From Fusobacterium varium (lineage in GTDB: Bacteria > Fusobacteriota > Fusobacteriia > Fusobacteriales > Fusobacteriaceae), in NCBI GenBank assembly GCA_002356455.1, contig AP017968.1, forward strand, positions 3,410,001 to 3,474,000: 64,000 nt of DNA, in the 5' to 3' direction. Made by a program: the position numbers and the translations under genes. A model generated the notes under the pieces. That model had not been told where the DNA came from. It ran no database searches and saw only the letters and a program-made list of their open reading frames with translations. This document shows, in pieces, positions 17,526-24,842 of the stretch (positions are counted from its first letter, which is position 1; each line of letters opens with the position of its first letter).

Positions 17526-17909
17526 GTGAATACTTTATTAAAAACAACATTTTTTTACTTTAATAAAATAAAAGTAGTTCATAGTATTCCTGGAAGAATA
17601 AGATTATCAGTTCCTGGTTTAAATAATGTGCCAGAAAATATGAGAAAATATGAACATTACACTACCTCTCTTATAAAAATTGAAGAAGGAATCAAAGACA
17701 TTTCTTATTCTTATATTACTGGAAAAGTCCTTTTGACTTATGACAAAAATGTAACAAATGAACAGAAGATACTGGATTGGATAAATTTTATATGGAAAAA
17801 AGTTATTGACAATGAGGATGTTTATAATAAGATGCAGCCTGAAGAAATAGAAAAAAATCTTGATAAACTTTATGAAATGCTTTGTAAAGAGCTGAAAAAA
17901 GGGAGATAA
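17526..17909 (+). CDS. HMA_2-like domain protein
   Basis: A 127-residue protein starting with GTG, four bases after the previous stop, using an AGGAGG about twelve bases upstream. It contains one HMA_2-like domain (VHSIPGRIRLSVPGL near residue 20, SYSYITGKVLLTYDK near 70) and a charged C-terminal helix. No CxxC and no membrane segment are present. Paralogous to the N-terminal domains of the flanking genes. Role unknown; tight coupling to the ATPase gene (5-base gap) suggests a shared function. Confidence 0.72.
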   Translation: MNTLLKTTFFYFNKIKVVHSIPGRIRLSVPGLNNVPENMRKYEHYTTSLIKIEEGIKDISYSYITGKVLLTYDKNVTNEQKILDWINFIWKKVIDNEDVYNKMQPEEIEKNLDKLYEMLCKELKKGR

Positions 17910-17914
17910 TTCAA

Positions 17915-20110
17915 ATGGAAAGAACTAGTAATGGATATCTCTTATCTTGTGAAGTTGTCCATAAAATAAGAGGAAGAATACGTATAAAATCAAGAGCATT
18001 AAAATATCTTGGCAACATGAAACAAAATATAGAAAAACAGTTAGAAGAAGTCAGATATATCAATAGTGTAAAAATAAGCAGCATTACAGGTACCATAGTA
18101 ATATATTTTACTGATATTACTGTTACTGAAGAAAATCTAATAGCTCTTCTGCAAAATACATTAAATGTATATCTTGTAGAAATATATAAAAATGAAAAAA
18201 TAGAAAACAATAAGCAAATAGTAATAGAAAGAAAACTACAGGAGGAATCTCCAGAAGAAATAATTAAAAAAATTACAGCAGCTGGAGGATTACTTGCATA
18301 TAATATATTTAAAAAATCTCCTGTTGAACCAGTGACAGGACTAAAAAGAATTCTGAACCTTAACACATTATCAATATTTTCATTAGCTGCTCCTGTTATA
18401 AAAAATGGAATAGGTTCAATTATCAGAAATAAAAGACCTAATGCTGATACTCTAAGTTCAAGTGCTATTATCAGCAGTTTGCTCTTAGGAAAAGAAAAAA
18501 CAGCTCTTACTATAATGATATTGGAGGAGTTTGCTGAGCTTCTTACAGTATATACAATGAAAAAAACAAGAGGAGCTATCAAAGATATGCTCAGTGTTGG
18601 AGAAAATTATGTCTGGAAACAAATAGATGTAAATAATATAAAAAAAGTTTCTATTGATGAAATTCAAAAGGGTGATAAAATTGTAGTTCAGACAGGTGAA
18701 AAAATCAGTGTGGATGGAATTATAGTAAAAGGGGAAGCTTTTATTGACCAATCATCTATTACTGGAGAATATATGCCTGTAACTAAAAAAATAGGTGAAA
18801 ATGTCTTTGCTGGAACTATAATAAAAAATGGAAATATAACCATTGAAGCTGAAAAAGTAGGAGATGACAGAACTGTATCCAGAATAATCAAACTTGTAGA
18901 AGATGCTAATTTTAATAAAGCTCAAATACAAAATTATGCAGATACATTCTCAGCTCAACTTATTCCTCTAAACTTTCTCTTAGCAGGAATAGTATATGCT
19001 GCTACAAGAAATATACAAAAAGCTATGAGTATGCTTGTTATAGATTATTCATGTGGTATCAGACTTTCTACTGCTGCTGCATTTTCAGCAGCTATCAATA
19101 CAGCAGCTAAAAATGGTATACTTATAAAAGGAAGCAACTATATTGAAGAACTATCAAAAGCAGATACAATAATATTTGACAAAACTGGTACTATCACTGA
19201 AGGAAAGCCAAGTGTACAAACAATTAAGGTGTTAGATAAATCACTTGAAGAAAATACTATGCTCGCCTATGCTGCTGCTGCTGAAGAAACATCAAGTCAT
19301 CCACTAGCTGTAGCTATACTTAATGAAGTCAAAGACAGAGGTATTGAAATACCACTGCATGAAGAAAATAAAATAGTATTGGCAAGAGGTATTGAAACTG
19401 TAGTAGATGGTAAAGTTATAAGAGTAGGAAGTAAAAAATTCATGGAAGAAAATGGTATTCCTACTGAAAAAAATCATGAAGAAGTAAAAGTAATTCTTGG
19501 AAGAGGAGAAATTCTCATCTACATATCAAGAGATAATAAATTGATAGGTTTATTAGGAGTAACTGACCCACCTAGAGAAAACATTAAAAAAACTATTAAT
19601 AGACTTAGAGGTCAGGGAATAGATGAAATAATTCTTCTTACTGGAGATTTAGAACAACAGGCACATACCATTGCTTCAAGGATGGCAATAGACAGCTATG
19701 AATCCGAACTTCTTCCTGAAGATAAGGCAAAAAATATCCTTGCTCTTCAATCAAGAGGCGGAAAAGTGATAATGATAGGAGATGGAATAAATGATGCTCC
19801 TGCATTGTCTTATGCTAATATTGGAATAGCTCTGGGAAGCACAAGAACAGATGTTGCCATGGAGGCAGCTGATGTCACTATAACTAAAGATGATCCGCTA
19901 TTGGTTCCAGAAGTAATTGGGTTATCTAAAAAAACTGTAAGTACAATAAAAGAAAACTTTGCAATGGCAATAGGAGTAAACTCTTTTGCTTTGGTATTAG
20001 GGGCTACTGGAATACTTCCAGCTATATATAGTTCTGTTATTCATAATTTGAGTACTATACTTGTAGTAGGAAATTCTTTAAAATTATTAAAATATAAATT
20101 AAAAAATTAA
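17915..20110 (+). CDS. P1B-type ATPase with N-terminal HMA_2 domain and SCG membrane motif
   Basis: A 731-residue heavy-metal-type P-ATPase. Order: HMA_2 domain (1-85, HKIRGRIRIKSRAL), hydrophobic segments (about 130-225), actuator domain with TGE (SSITGEYMPVTK), further helices, then the phosphorylation domain DKTGT (Asp about 422), the P1B-specific HP dipeptide (TSSHPLAVAI) and hinge GDGINDAPAL. The intramembrane metal-site motif, normally CPC, CPH or SPC, reads DYSCGIRLS here (S379-C380-G381), an unusual variant, so the transported ion cannot be assigned. The N-terminal domain has no CxxC. Likely a metal exporter in the inner membrane, working with the adjoining HMA_2 proteins. Confidence 0.85.
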   Translation: MERTSNGYLLSCEVVHKIRGRIRIKSRALKYLGNMKQNIEKQLEEVRYINSVKISSITGTIVIYFTDITVTEENLIALLQNTLNVYLVEIYKNEKIENNKQIVIERKLQEESPEEIIKKITAAGGLLAYNIFKKSPVEPVTGLKRILNLNTLSIFSLAAPVIKNGIGSIIRNKRPNADTLSSSAIISSLLLGKEKTALTIMILEEFAELLTVYTMKKTRGAIKDMLSVGENYVWKQIDVNNIKKVSIDEIQKGDKIVVQTGEKISVDGIIVKGEAFIDQSSITGEYMPVTKKIGENVFAGTIIKNGNITIEAEKVGDDRTVSRIIKLVEDANFNKAQIQNYADTFSAQLIPLNFLLAGIVYAATRNIQKAMSMLVIDYSCGIRLSTAAAFSAAINTAAKNGILIKGSNYIEELSKADTIIFDKTGTITEGKPSVQTIKVLDKSLEENTMLAYAAAAEETSSHPLAVAILNEVKDRGIEIPLHEENKIVLARGIETVVDGKVIRVGSKKFMEENGIPTEKNHEEVKVILGRGEILIYISRDNKLIGLLGVTDPPRENIKKTINRLRGQGIDEIILLTGDLEQQAHTIASRMAIDSYESELLPEDKAKNILALQSRGGKVIMIGDGINDAPALSYANIGIALGSTRTDVAMEAADVTITKDDPLLVPEVIGLSKKTVSTIKENFAMAIGVNSFALVLGATGILPAIYSSVIHNLSTILVVGNSLKLLKYKLKN

Positions 20111-20121
20111 GGAGATAATCA

Positions 20122-20880
20122 ATGAAAAAACTTACACTGACAATTCTTCATAGATTGCCTAATAGAGTAAGATTAAAACTTTCAGTTCCTATTAAAAACT
20201 TTGATTCATTTGAAAGAAATATAACTCATGATATTAAAGAAAGCATTGATATAAAGTATACTCCTGTGACTAGAACAGTAACTGCAAAATTTGACCCTGA
20301 AAGTATATATCTTCAAGAGGTAATATATAAAATATTAACAGCATTTTCTATAGAGAATGGAATGATTCCTGTAAAACTTTTGGAGGGAACTGAACAAAAA
20401 GCCATGGAAAGATTTTCTGTCTATTCAGGAGCTACTATTATTATGTCAGGGCTGCATATGTTAATGAATAAAAATGGAACTGAACTGCAAAATATGATGA
20501 ACTGGTTTTCATTAGGAATGACCTCAGCTGCTATATTTGAACATGCCTGTATAGAAATCAATAAAAAAGGGGTCTTTGATTTAGAAATACTTCCAGCAAT
20601 GTATCTGGTAAAATCATTTTTAAATACACCTAAGTTATCTTTAGTTGCTATGATATGGCTGACAACATTCGGAAGACACCTTATAACTACATCAAATTCA
20701 GCTAAAGAAATTAAAATATTCAGAATAAAAAATCAAAAAGATAATAAATATCATTATATAGCAAATATTTCTGATGATCACAGTATTGAAAATATAGGAG
20801 ATCTGTTATATCATATCTTCTTTAGAAAAGGCAGAGATTTGGTAAAACCAAGTGAAAAATATATAACTATAAACAAATAA
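20122..20880 (+). CDS. HMA_2-like domain protein with central hydrophobic region
   Basis: A 252-residue protein, 11 bases after the ATPase stop, with GGAGAT as ribosome site. The N-terminal 75 residues are a divergent HMA_2-like domain (LHRLPNRVRLKLSVP). Residues about 95-195 hold four or so hydrophobic stretches (ATIIMSGLHMLM, FSLGMTSAAIFEHA, LEILPAMYLVKSFL, LSLVAMIWLTTFG) that resemble the first membrane segments of the ATPase. The C-terminal 60 residues are polar. It may be a membrane partner derived from the ATPase N-terminal half (inference). Confidence 0.7.
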   Translation: MKKLTLTILHRLPNRVRLKLSVPIKNFDSFERNITHDIKESIDIKYTPVTRTVTAKFDPESIYLQEVIYKILTAFSIENGMIPVKLLEGTEQKAMERFSVYSGATIIMSGLHMLMNKNGTELQNMMNWFSLGMTSAAIFEHACIEINKKGVFDLEILPAMYLVKSFLNTPKLSLVAMIWLTTFGRHLITTSNSAKEIKIFRIKNQKDNKYHYIANISDDHSIENIGDLLYHIFFRKGRDLVKPSEKYITINK

Positions 20881-20900
20881 ATTAAATAGGAGGTACAAAA

Positions 20901-21197
20901 ATGTTCGGATTTGGACAAGGAAATGGTGGAATAACTAAAGCTCATTTAGTAGGTGCAGCAGTAGGTGTAGGTGTAACAGTAGCTGGATATTACCTATACA
21001 AAAAGAATAAATCAAAAGTAGATGGATTTTTAAAGTCACAAGGTATAAATATAAAAAGCTGTGATTCTACAAATTATGAAGATATGTCAGTAGAAACTTT
21101 AACTGAAGTTAAAGAACACATAGAAGATATATTAGCAGAAAAAGAATTAAACAATGTAAATGTTGAGCAATGTGACATTTCTTGTGAAGCTAAATAA
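20901..21197 (+). CDS. Small membrane protein with cysteine C-terminus
   Basis: A 98-residue protein, last gene of the cassette, ATG after AGGAGG. A Gly-rich N-terminus leads into one transmembrane segment (AHLVGAAVGVGVTVAGYYLY, about 14-33), then a basic stretch, Cys54, an acidic helix (about 60-85) and a CxxxC at residues 91-95 (CDISC). The layout (membrane anchor, helix, metal-binding tail) is like that of PacL-type partners of mycobacterial P1B-ATPases, though I see no sequence homology. It may present metal to the ATPase (inference). Confidence 0.75.
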   Translation: MFGFGQGNGGITKAHLVGAAVGVGVTVAGYYLYKKNKSKVDGFLKSQGINIKSCDSTNYEDMSVETLTEVKEHIEDILAEKELNNVNVEQCDISCEAK

Positions 21198-21224
21198 ATC
21201 TCTGCATTTATAAAAATGAACTTA

Positions 21225-21262
21225 TGTCTGTTAAGCTAAATAACTTAACAGGCATTTTTCTT
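21225..21262 (+). terminator. Terminator of the HMA/P-type ATPase cassette
   Basis: Eleven-base stem (21225-21235 and 21244-21254, one G-U pair) with an 8-nt loop, followed by a T-rich run. Located 28 bases after the last stop codon of the cassette. Confidence 0.85.
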
Positions 21263-21416
21263 TTTAAAATATTTTGTATTTTTTCAAATATTTAATTATA
21301 CTTTAACTTAAATAATTTAAAGGAAAAAAGATTGTTTTATAATTTTCAATCTAATATAATTTATTTTTAGTATGCGTAATAATTTATTTTCTTTAAATAT
21401 ATTTTTAAAAAAATAC

Positions 21417-21445
21417 TTGCATTTTATTTTTATATATTGTATTAT
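21417..21445 (+). promoter_or_regulatory. Sigma-70 promoter of the 34-residue peptide gene
   Basis: TTGCAT (21417-21422), 17-base spacer, TATTAT (21440-21445). Start expected near 21452, 40 bases before the small ORF. Confidence 0.65.
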
Positions 21446-21492
21446 TAAGCAATTAATTTTTTTAAAAATAATTGAAAAGGAGAAAATACAGT

Positions 21493-21597
21493 ATGTTTAT
21501 TTCTAATATGACAAACCTCATACTCACTTTATTGGTTATAACTTTTATAAGCAATATATTTTTGAGTGTGAAAAATCATATTAGGAACTCCCTCTAA
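21493..21597 (+). CDS. 34-residue hydrophobic peptide, toxin-like small protein
   Basis: A short ORF with its own promoter, an AAGGAG site ten bases before the ATG, and a strong terminator 37 bases after the stop. The peptide begins MFISNMTNLILTLLVI and is hydrophobic through residue 24, then ends in a basic tail containing KNHIRN. One membrane span plus a basic tail is the general form of type I toxin peptides and small membrane regulators. No antisense RNA gene could be identified. The isolated, monocistronic unit supports expression; the function is unknown. Confidence 0.5.
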   Translation: MFISNMTNLILTLLVITFISNIFLSVKNHIRNSL

Positions 21598-21633
21598 TTT
21601 TATTATATAAAATTTTAAAATTTGAAACTTGGA

Positions 21634-21665
21634 GACAGCCTGATTTGAGGCTGTCTTTTTTATTT
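21634..21665 (+). terminator. Strong terminator of the small-peptide unit
   Basis: Perfect 8-bp stem GACAGCCT / AGGCTGTC (21634-21641 and 21648-21655), 6-nt loop and a run of T. Confidence 0.9.
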
Positions 21666-21690
21666 ATAAAATTTTTTAGGGGGAATTGAA

Positions 21691-21792
21691 ATGAAGAAAA
21701 TAACAATATTTAAAGAAAACTTTAAAGAAAGAAATGTAAATAGAATAATAATAAAATATATAAATTTCAAATCAATTCTACTCTGTTTCTAA
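21691..21792 (+). CDS. Possible 33-residue basic peptide
   Basis: ATG preceded by AGGGGG at 7-base spacing, 33 codons (starts MKKITIFKENFKERNVNR), very Lys/Ile-rich. It lies between the terminator at 21634-21665 and the YkvI-like gene, in AT-rich DNA where short chance ORFs are common. Only the ribosome site argues for it. Confidence 0.2.
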   Translation: MKKITIFKENFKERNVNRIIIKYINFKSILLCF

Positions 21793-21847
21793 ATATTAAT
21801 CTCATAGAATATTACTACTTAAGAATATAAAACAGAGGAGAAGAATT

Positions 21848-23032
21848 ATGATAAAAGAAAATAATAATTATACTAAAATTGGATTTGGAGCAATATTTGC
21901 AGTAGCTAGTGTCTTATTCAGCTCACATGCAGGAGGAGGTTTTGCCAGTGGTAATCAAGCTACTCAATATTTTGTAGGAAATGGTATATGGGGAGTAATT
22001 TCAGCTATAATAGCAATGGCTCTTTTAGCTCTTACTATAAGAGAATGTATTATTATGAAAAATTCAAGAAACTTAAAAAGTTACAAAGAACTTTTTGAAA
22101 CTTTATACCATCCTTTTGATAAATTAGAATGGTTGTTTGAAATATATTTCAATATTATGGTAATATGTGCAGTTGGAGCTGTTATTGCTGGTGCAGCTTC
22201 TCTGATTTCAGCTAATGGAATTATGGGATATAAAATGGCTGTACTGGGAGTTGGAGCTATTTTACTTGTTATGACTATATTTGGTTCTGACTTGGTATCT
22301 AAAGTTTCTACAGTAATGTCAGTATGTATCTTAATATCCACTTTCATAATATTTTTCATGGGAATAAAAGCTAAAATACCAGAAATATCTATAATTTTTT
22401 CTCAAGGATTTTTTACTGACAATACTATAATAAAAAAATCCATCCTTAATGCTTTTACATATGCTGGTTTTCAATCTGTTGTCATTCCTACAATGATAGC
22501 TTGCGGAAAACAATTGGGAGACAAAAAGAATGTTTCAAAATCTATGATAATAGCTTTTATAATGAATTCTATTGCTCTAGGAATGTCAGTAGTCATGTTG
22601 TTAGGGTGGCATGGAGACTTTACTCAGGCTGGCGCTACTACATTGCCTTCTTTGTATATATGCCAACAGCTGGATGTTAATATCTTATACTGGTTTTATA
22701 ATATTGCTTTGTTATTATGTTTCATATCAACTGGAGTAACTACTATATATGGTTTTGTTTCAAGATTCTCTGCTATAAAAGTCATGGAAAAAATTAAAAA
22801 ACCTATTATAAGGAGAATTTTAACTTCAAGTTTTTGTATGATTATATCTATGAGTGTATCAATGATAGGTCTTAGCAGAATTATAAAGTATGGCTATGGT
22901 TATTGCGGATATTTAGGCATTGCAATTATTATAATTCCATTTTTAACAGTTGGTGCTTATAAAAACAGAAAATACGCAGCTGAAAATAATTTTGTAATAT
23001 CTATAAAAAGAGAGCAGGCTTTTGCTGAATAA
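21848..23032 (+). CDS. YkvI-family membrane transporter
   Basis: A 394-residue inner-membrane protein with about ten helices, matching the COG3949 (YkvI) family of uncharacterised APC-like transporters. The N-terminal helix has the unwound-helix pattern SSHAGGGFASGNQATQYFV that is typical of the family and resembles sodium-coupled amino acid carriers. Start ATG follows AGAGGAG. The next gene, 36 bases downstream, is an alcohol dehydrogenase; they probably form an operon for uptake and oxidation of one compound. The substrate is not known. Confidence 0.85.
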   Translation: MIKENNNYTKIGFGAIFAVASVLFSSHAGGGFASGNQATQYFVGNGIWGVISAIIAMALLALTIRECIIMKNSRNLKSYKELFETLYHPFDKLEWLFEIYFNIMVICAVGAVIAGAASLISANGIMGYKMAVLGVGAILLVMTIFGSDLVSKVSTVMSVCILISTFIIFFMGIKAKIPEISIIFSQGFFTDNTIIKKSILNAFTYAGFQSVVIPTMIACGKQLGDKKNVSKSMIIAFIMNSIALGMSVVMLLGWHGDFTQAGATTLPSLYICQQLDVNILYWFYNIALLLCFISTGVTTIYGFVSRFSAIKVMEKIKKPIIRRILTSSFCMIISMSVSMIGLSRIIKYGYGYCGYLGIAIIIIPFLTVGAYKNRKYAAENNFVISIKREQAFAE

Positions 23033-23068
23033 TACTATATGAAAATTTAAGAAAAAGGAGAATTTTAA

Positions 23069-24139
23069 ATGAATACAAGAAATATATTTTTACCAAATTA
23101 CAGCATTGGAGAAAATCCCTATAATGAAATTCCTTCTATTTGTGAAGCATATGGAAAAAAAGTAGTTTTTATAGGTGGAAAAACAGCTTTAGCTAAAACT
23201 AGTGATATAGTTAAAGAAATAATAAAGAACAGTAAGTTAGAAGTTATTGACATTCTTTGGTTTGGTGGAGAAGCATGTTATGAAAATGTTGACAAATTAA
23301 AGCAGGAAAAATCCATTATAGAAGCTGATATGATATTTGCTTTTGGTGGAGGTAAGGCAATAGACACTTGTAAATGTCTTACTGGAGAGCTTAAAAAACC
23401 TCTCTTCACTTTTCCAACTATATCTTCAACTTGTGCATCTGTCACTTCTGTTTGTGCTATGTACAATGAAAATGGTTCTTTCAAAAATCTTTACTGGAGA
23501 TTTGCTCCAGCAGAGCATACTTTCATAAGTACAAAAATAATTTCAGAAGCACCAGAAAAATATCTATGGGCAGGAATTGGAGATACTATGGCGAAAGGAT
23601 ATGAACCAGAATTTTCTTCAAGAGGCAAATCTTTAAATCACTCAAACGCTCTTGGAGTTACTTTATCAAAACTATGTCAGGAACCTCTTGTTAAATATGG
23701 AAAAAAAGCTCTTGATGACTGTAAAGCAAACAAAGTATCCACTGAATTAGAAGAAACAATTCTTGCTATAATTGTCACAACCGGGATTGTTTCAAACTAT
23801 GTAATAAATGACTATAATAGCTCTCTGGCTCATGCATTATGCTATGGATTCTCTACTATTCATCATATTGAAGTCAGTCATTTGCATGGAGAAATTGTTT
23901 CTTATGGAGTTCTTGTATTGCTTATGGTAGATGGAAGAACTCATGAAATCAATAGAATAATACCATTTTATAAAAGTATTGGACTTCCTGTATCATATAA
24001 AAACCTTGGTACAGATGAAAAAGAAATGGAAATTGTTATTCAAAAAGCTGTAGATGTTCCTGATTTAAATGTTTCTGCTTTCCCTGTTACAAAAGAAATT
24101 ATTTGGGAAGCTATCAAAAAATTAGAAAGTTTTAAATAA
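23069..24139 (+). CDS. Iron-containing alcohol dehydrogenase (glycerol-dehydrogenase-like)
   Basis: A 356-residue cytoplasmic oxidoreductase. It shows the nucleotide-binding FAFGGGKAIDTCK motif (near residue 90), PTISSTCASVTSVC, the metal-ligand motifs GIGDTMAK and SLAHALCYGFSTI, and SHLHGEIVSYGVLVLL. Length and motif order match the GldA/EgsA branch, which uses NAD and Zn or Fe to oxidise glycerol-like polyols. Start follows AAAGGAG. Paired with the YkvI-like transporter and ended by a strong terminator. The true substrate may be another hydroxy compound. Confidence 0.85.
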   Translation: MNTRNIFLPNYSIGENPYNEIPSICEAYGKKVVFIGGKTALAKTSDIVKEIIKNSKLEVIDILWFGGEACYENVDKLKQEKSIIEADMIFAFGGGKAIDTCKCLTGELKKPLFTFPTISSTCASVTSVCAMYNENGSFKNLYWRFAPAEHTFISTKIISEAPEKYLWAGIGDTMAKGYEPEFSSRGKSLNHSNALGVTLSKLCQEPLVKYGKKALDDCKANKVSTELEETILAIIVTTGIVSNYVINDYNSSLAHALCYGFSTIHHIEVSHLHGEIVSYGVLVLLMVDGRTHEINRIIPFYKSIGLPVSYKNLGTDEKEMEIVIQKAVDVPDLNVSAFPVTKEIIWEAIKKLESFK

Positions 24140-24199
24140 AAAATACTCTCTTTGTAAAAGGTAATTCATCTATCTTTTATAAAGAGAGTATTGTTATTT
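24137..24199. terminator. Bidirectional terminator between the dehydrogenase and HU genes
   Basis: Nineteen-base arms (24142-24160 and 24174-24192, one mismatch) with T-rich tails on both sides, placed between convergent genes. Confidence 0.85.
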
Positions 24200-24207
24200 T
24201 ATTATTT

Positions 24208-24480
24208 CTATTTATCCTGAATATTTTTAGATTCTCTGAATTTCACTGTTTTTCTTGGATAAATCTTCATAGGTTCTTTAGTTACTGGATTGGCTATTAT
24301 TCTTGGTTTTCTTTCCTTCACTTCAAATATTCCTATATTTCTAAATATCAATGAATGACTTTTCTGCAAAGCCTCCTGCATTGTTTCAAGAAATACTTCT
24401 ATTTCTTTCAGTGCTTTTCTTGCTGATATTTCCCCTTTACTTGTTTCACTGTATACTTTTGCTAATTCTCTCTTATTCAT
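24208..24480 (-). CDS. HU/IHF-family DNA-binding protein
   Basis: A 90-residue protein, exactly the usual HU length when started at ATG 24480 (with GGAG upstream and overlap with the preceding gene); an ATG at 24495 would add five residues. The MNKRELAKVYSE N-terminus and IFRNIGIFEVKERKPRIIANPVTKEPMKI arm match the HU/IHF beta-arm region. Sequence is divergent from standard HU. Co-transcribed with another HU-like gene, after an autotransporter gene. HU/IHF proteins bend DNA and assist site-specific recombination, which is of interest beside a possible invertible promoter. Confidence 0.85.
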   Translation of the reverse strand: MNKRELAKVYSETSKGEISARKALKEIEVFLETMQEALQKSHSLIFRNIGIFEVKERKPRIIANPVTKEPMKIYPRKTVKFRESKNIQDK

Positions 24481-24766
24481 CAGTACCAGCTCCATTTACT
24501 ATATCCTGCAAGCCCGCTCCTGCTCTGAATCTTATCTTCTTTTTAGATTTTGTATAACCAGATTTATTTATTTTAGTTATCATTATTTTTCTTGGTTTTA
24601 CCTCTTTTTCTTCAAATGTTCCCCAATTTTTAAAGGTTATCTTTTCACCTTCATTCAGAACTTTTAGCAGTGTATTCCAGAATAAGTCTATCTTTTCTTT
24701 TACTTCCTGCTGATTCTTTAGTCCATTTCTCTTTTTATAGAATCTTATAAATTCCCCTTCTGTCAT
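24473..24766 (-). CDS. Second HU/IHF-family DNA-binding protein
   Basis: A 97-residue divergent HU-like protein. FKNWGTFEEKEVKPRKI (near residues 45-61) corresponds to the conserved GxFxxxxxxxR segment preceding the DNA-binding arm, and KKKIRFRAGAGLQDIVNG to the C-terminal strand. ATG follows GGGGGAAG. It overlaps the next HU gene by 8 bases, so the two may be made together and form a heterodimer like IHF (inference). Confidence 0.8.
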   Translation of the reverse strand: MTEGEFIRFYKKRNGLKNQQEVKEKIDLFWNTLLKVLNEGEKITFKNWGTFEEKEVKPRKIMITKINKSGYTKSKKKIRFRAGAGLQDIVNGAGTDE

Positions 24767-24797
24767 AACTTCCCCCTTAAAATATCATGATTATTTG

Positions 24798-24829
24798 TTA
24801 AAAGGCTGGCTATTTATCAGCCAGCCTTT
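24798..24829 (-). terminator. Terminator after the autotransporter gene
   Basis: Perfect 11-bp stem AAAGGCTGGCT / AGCCAGCCTTT (24801-24811 and 24819-24829). The T run is short, so some read-through into the HU genes is possible. Confidence 0.75.
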
Positions 24830-24842
24830 CACTTTTTAATCT

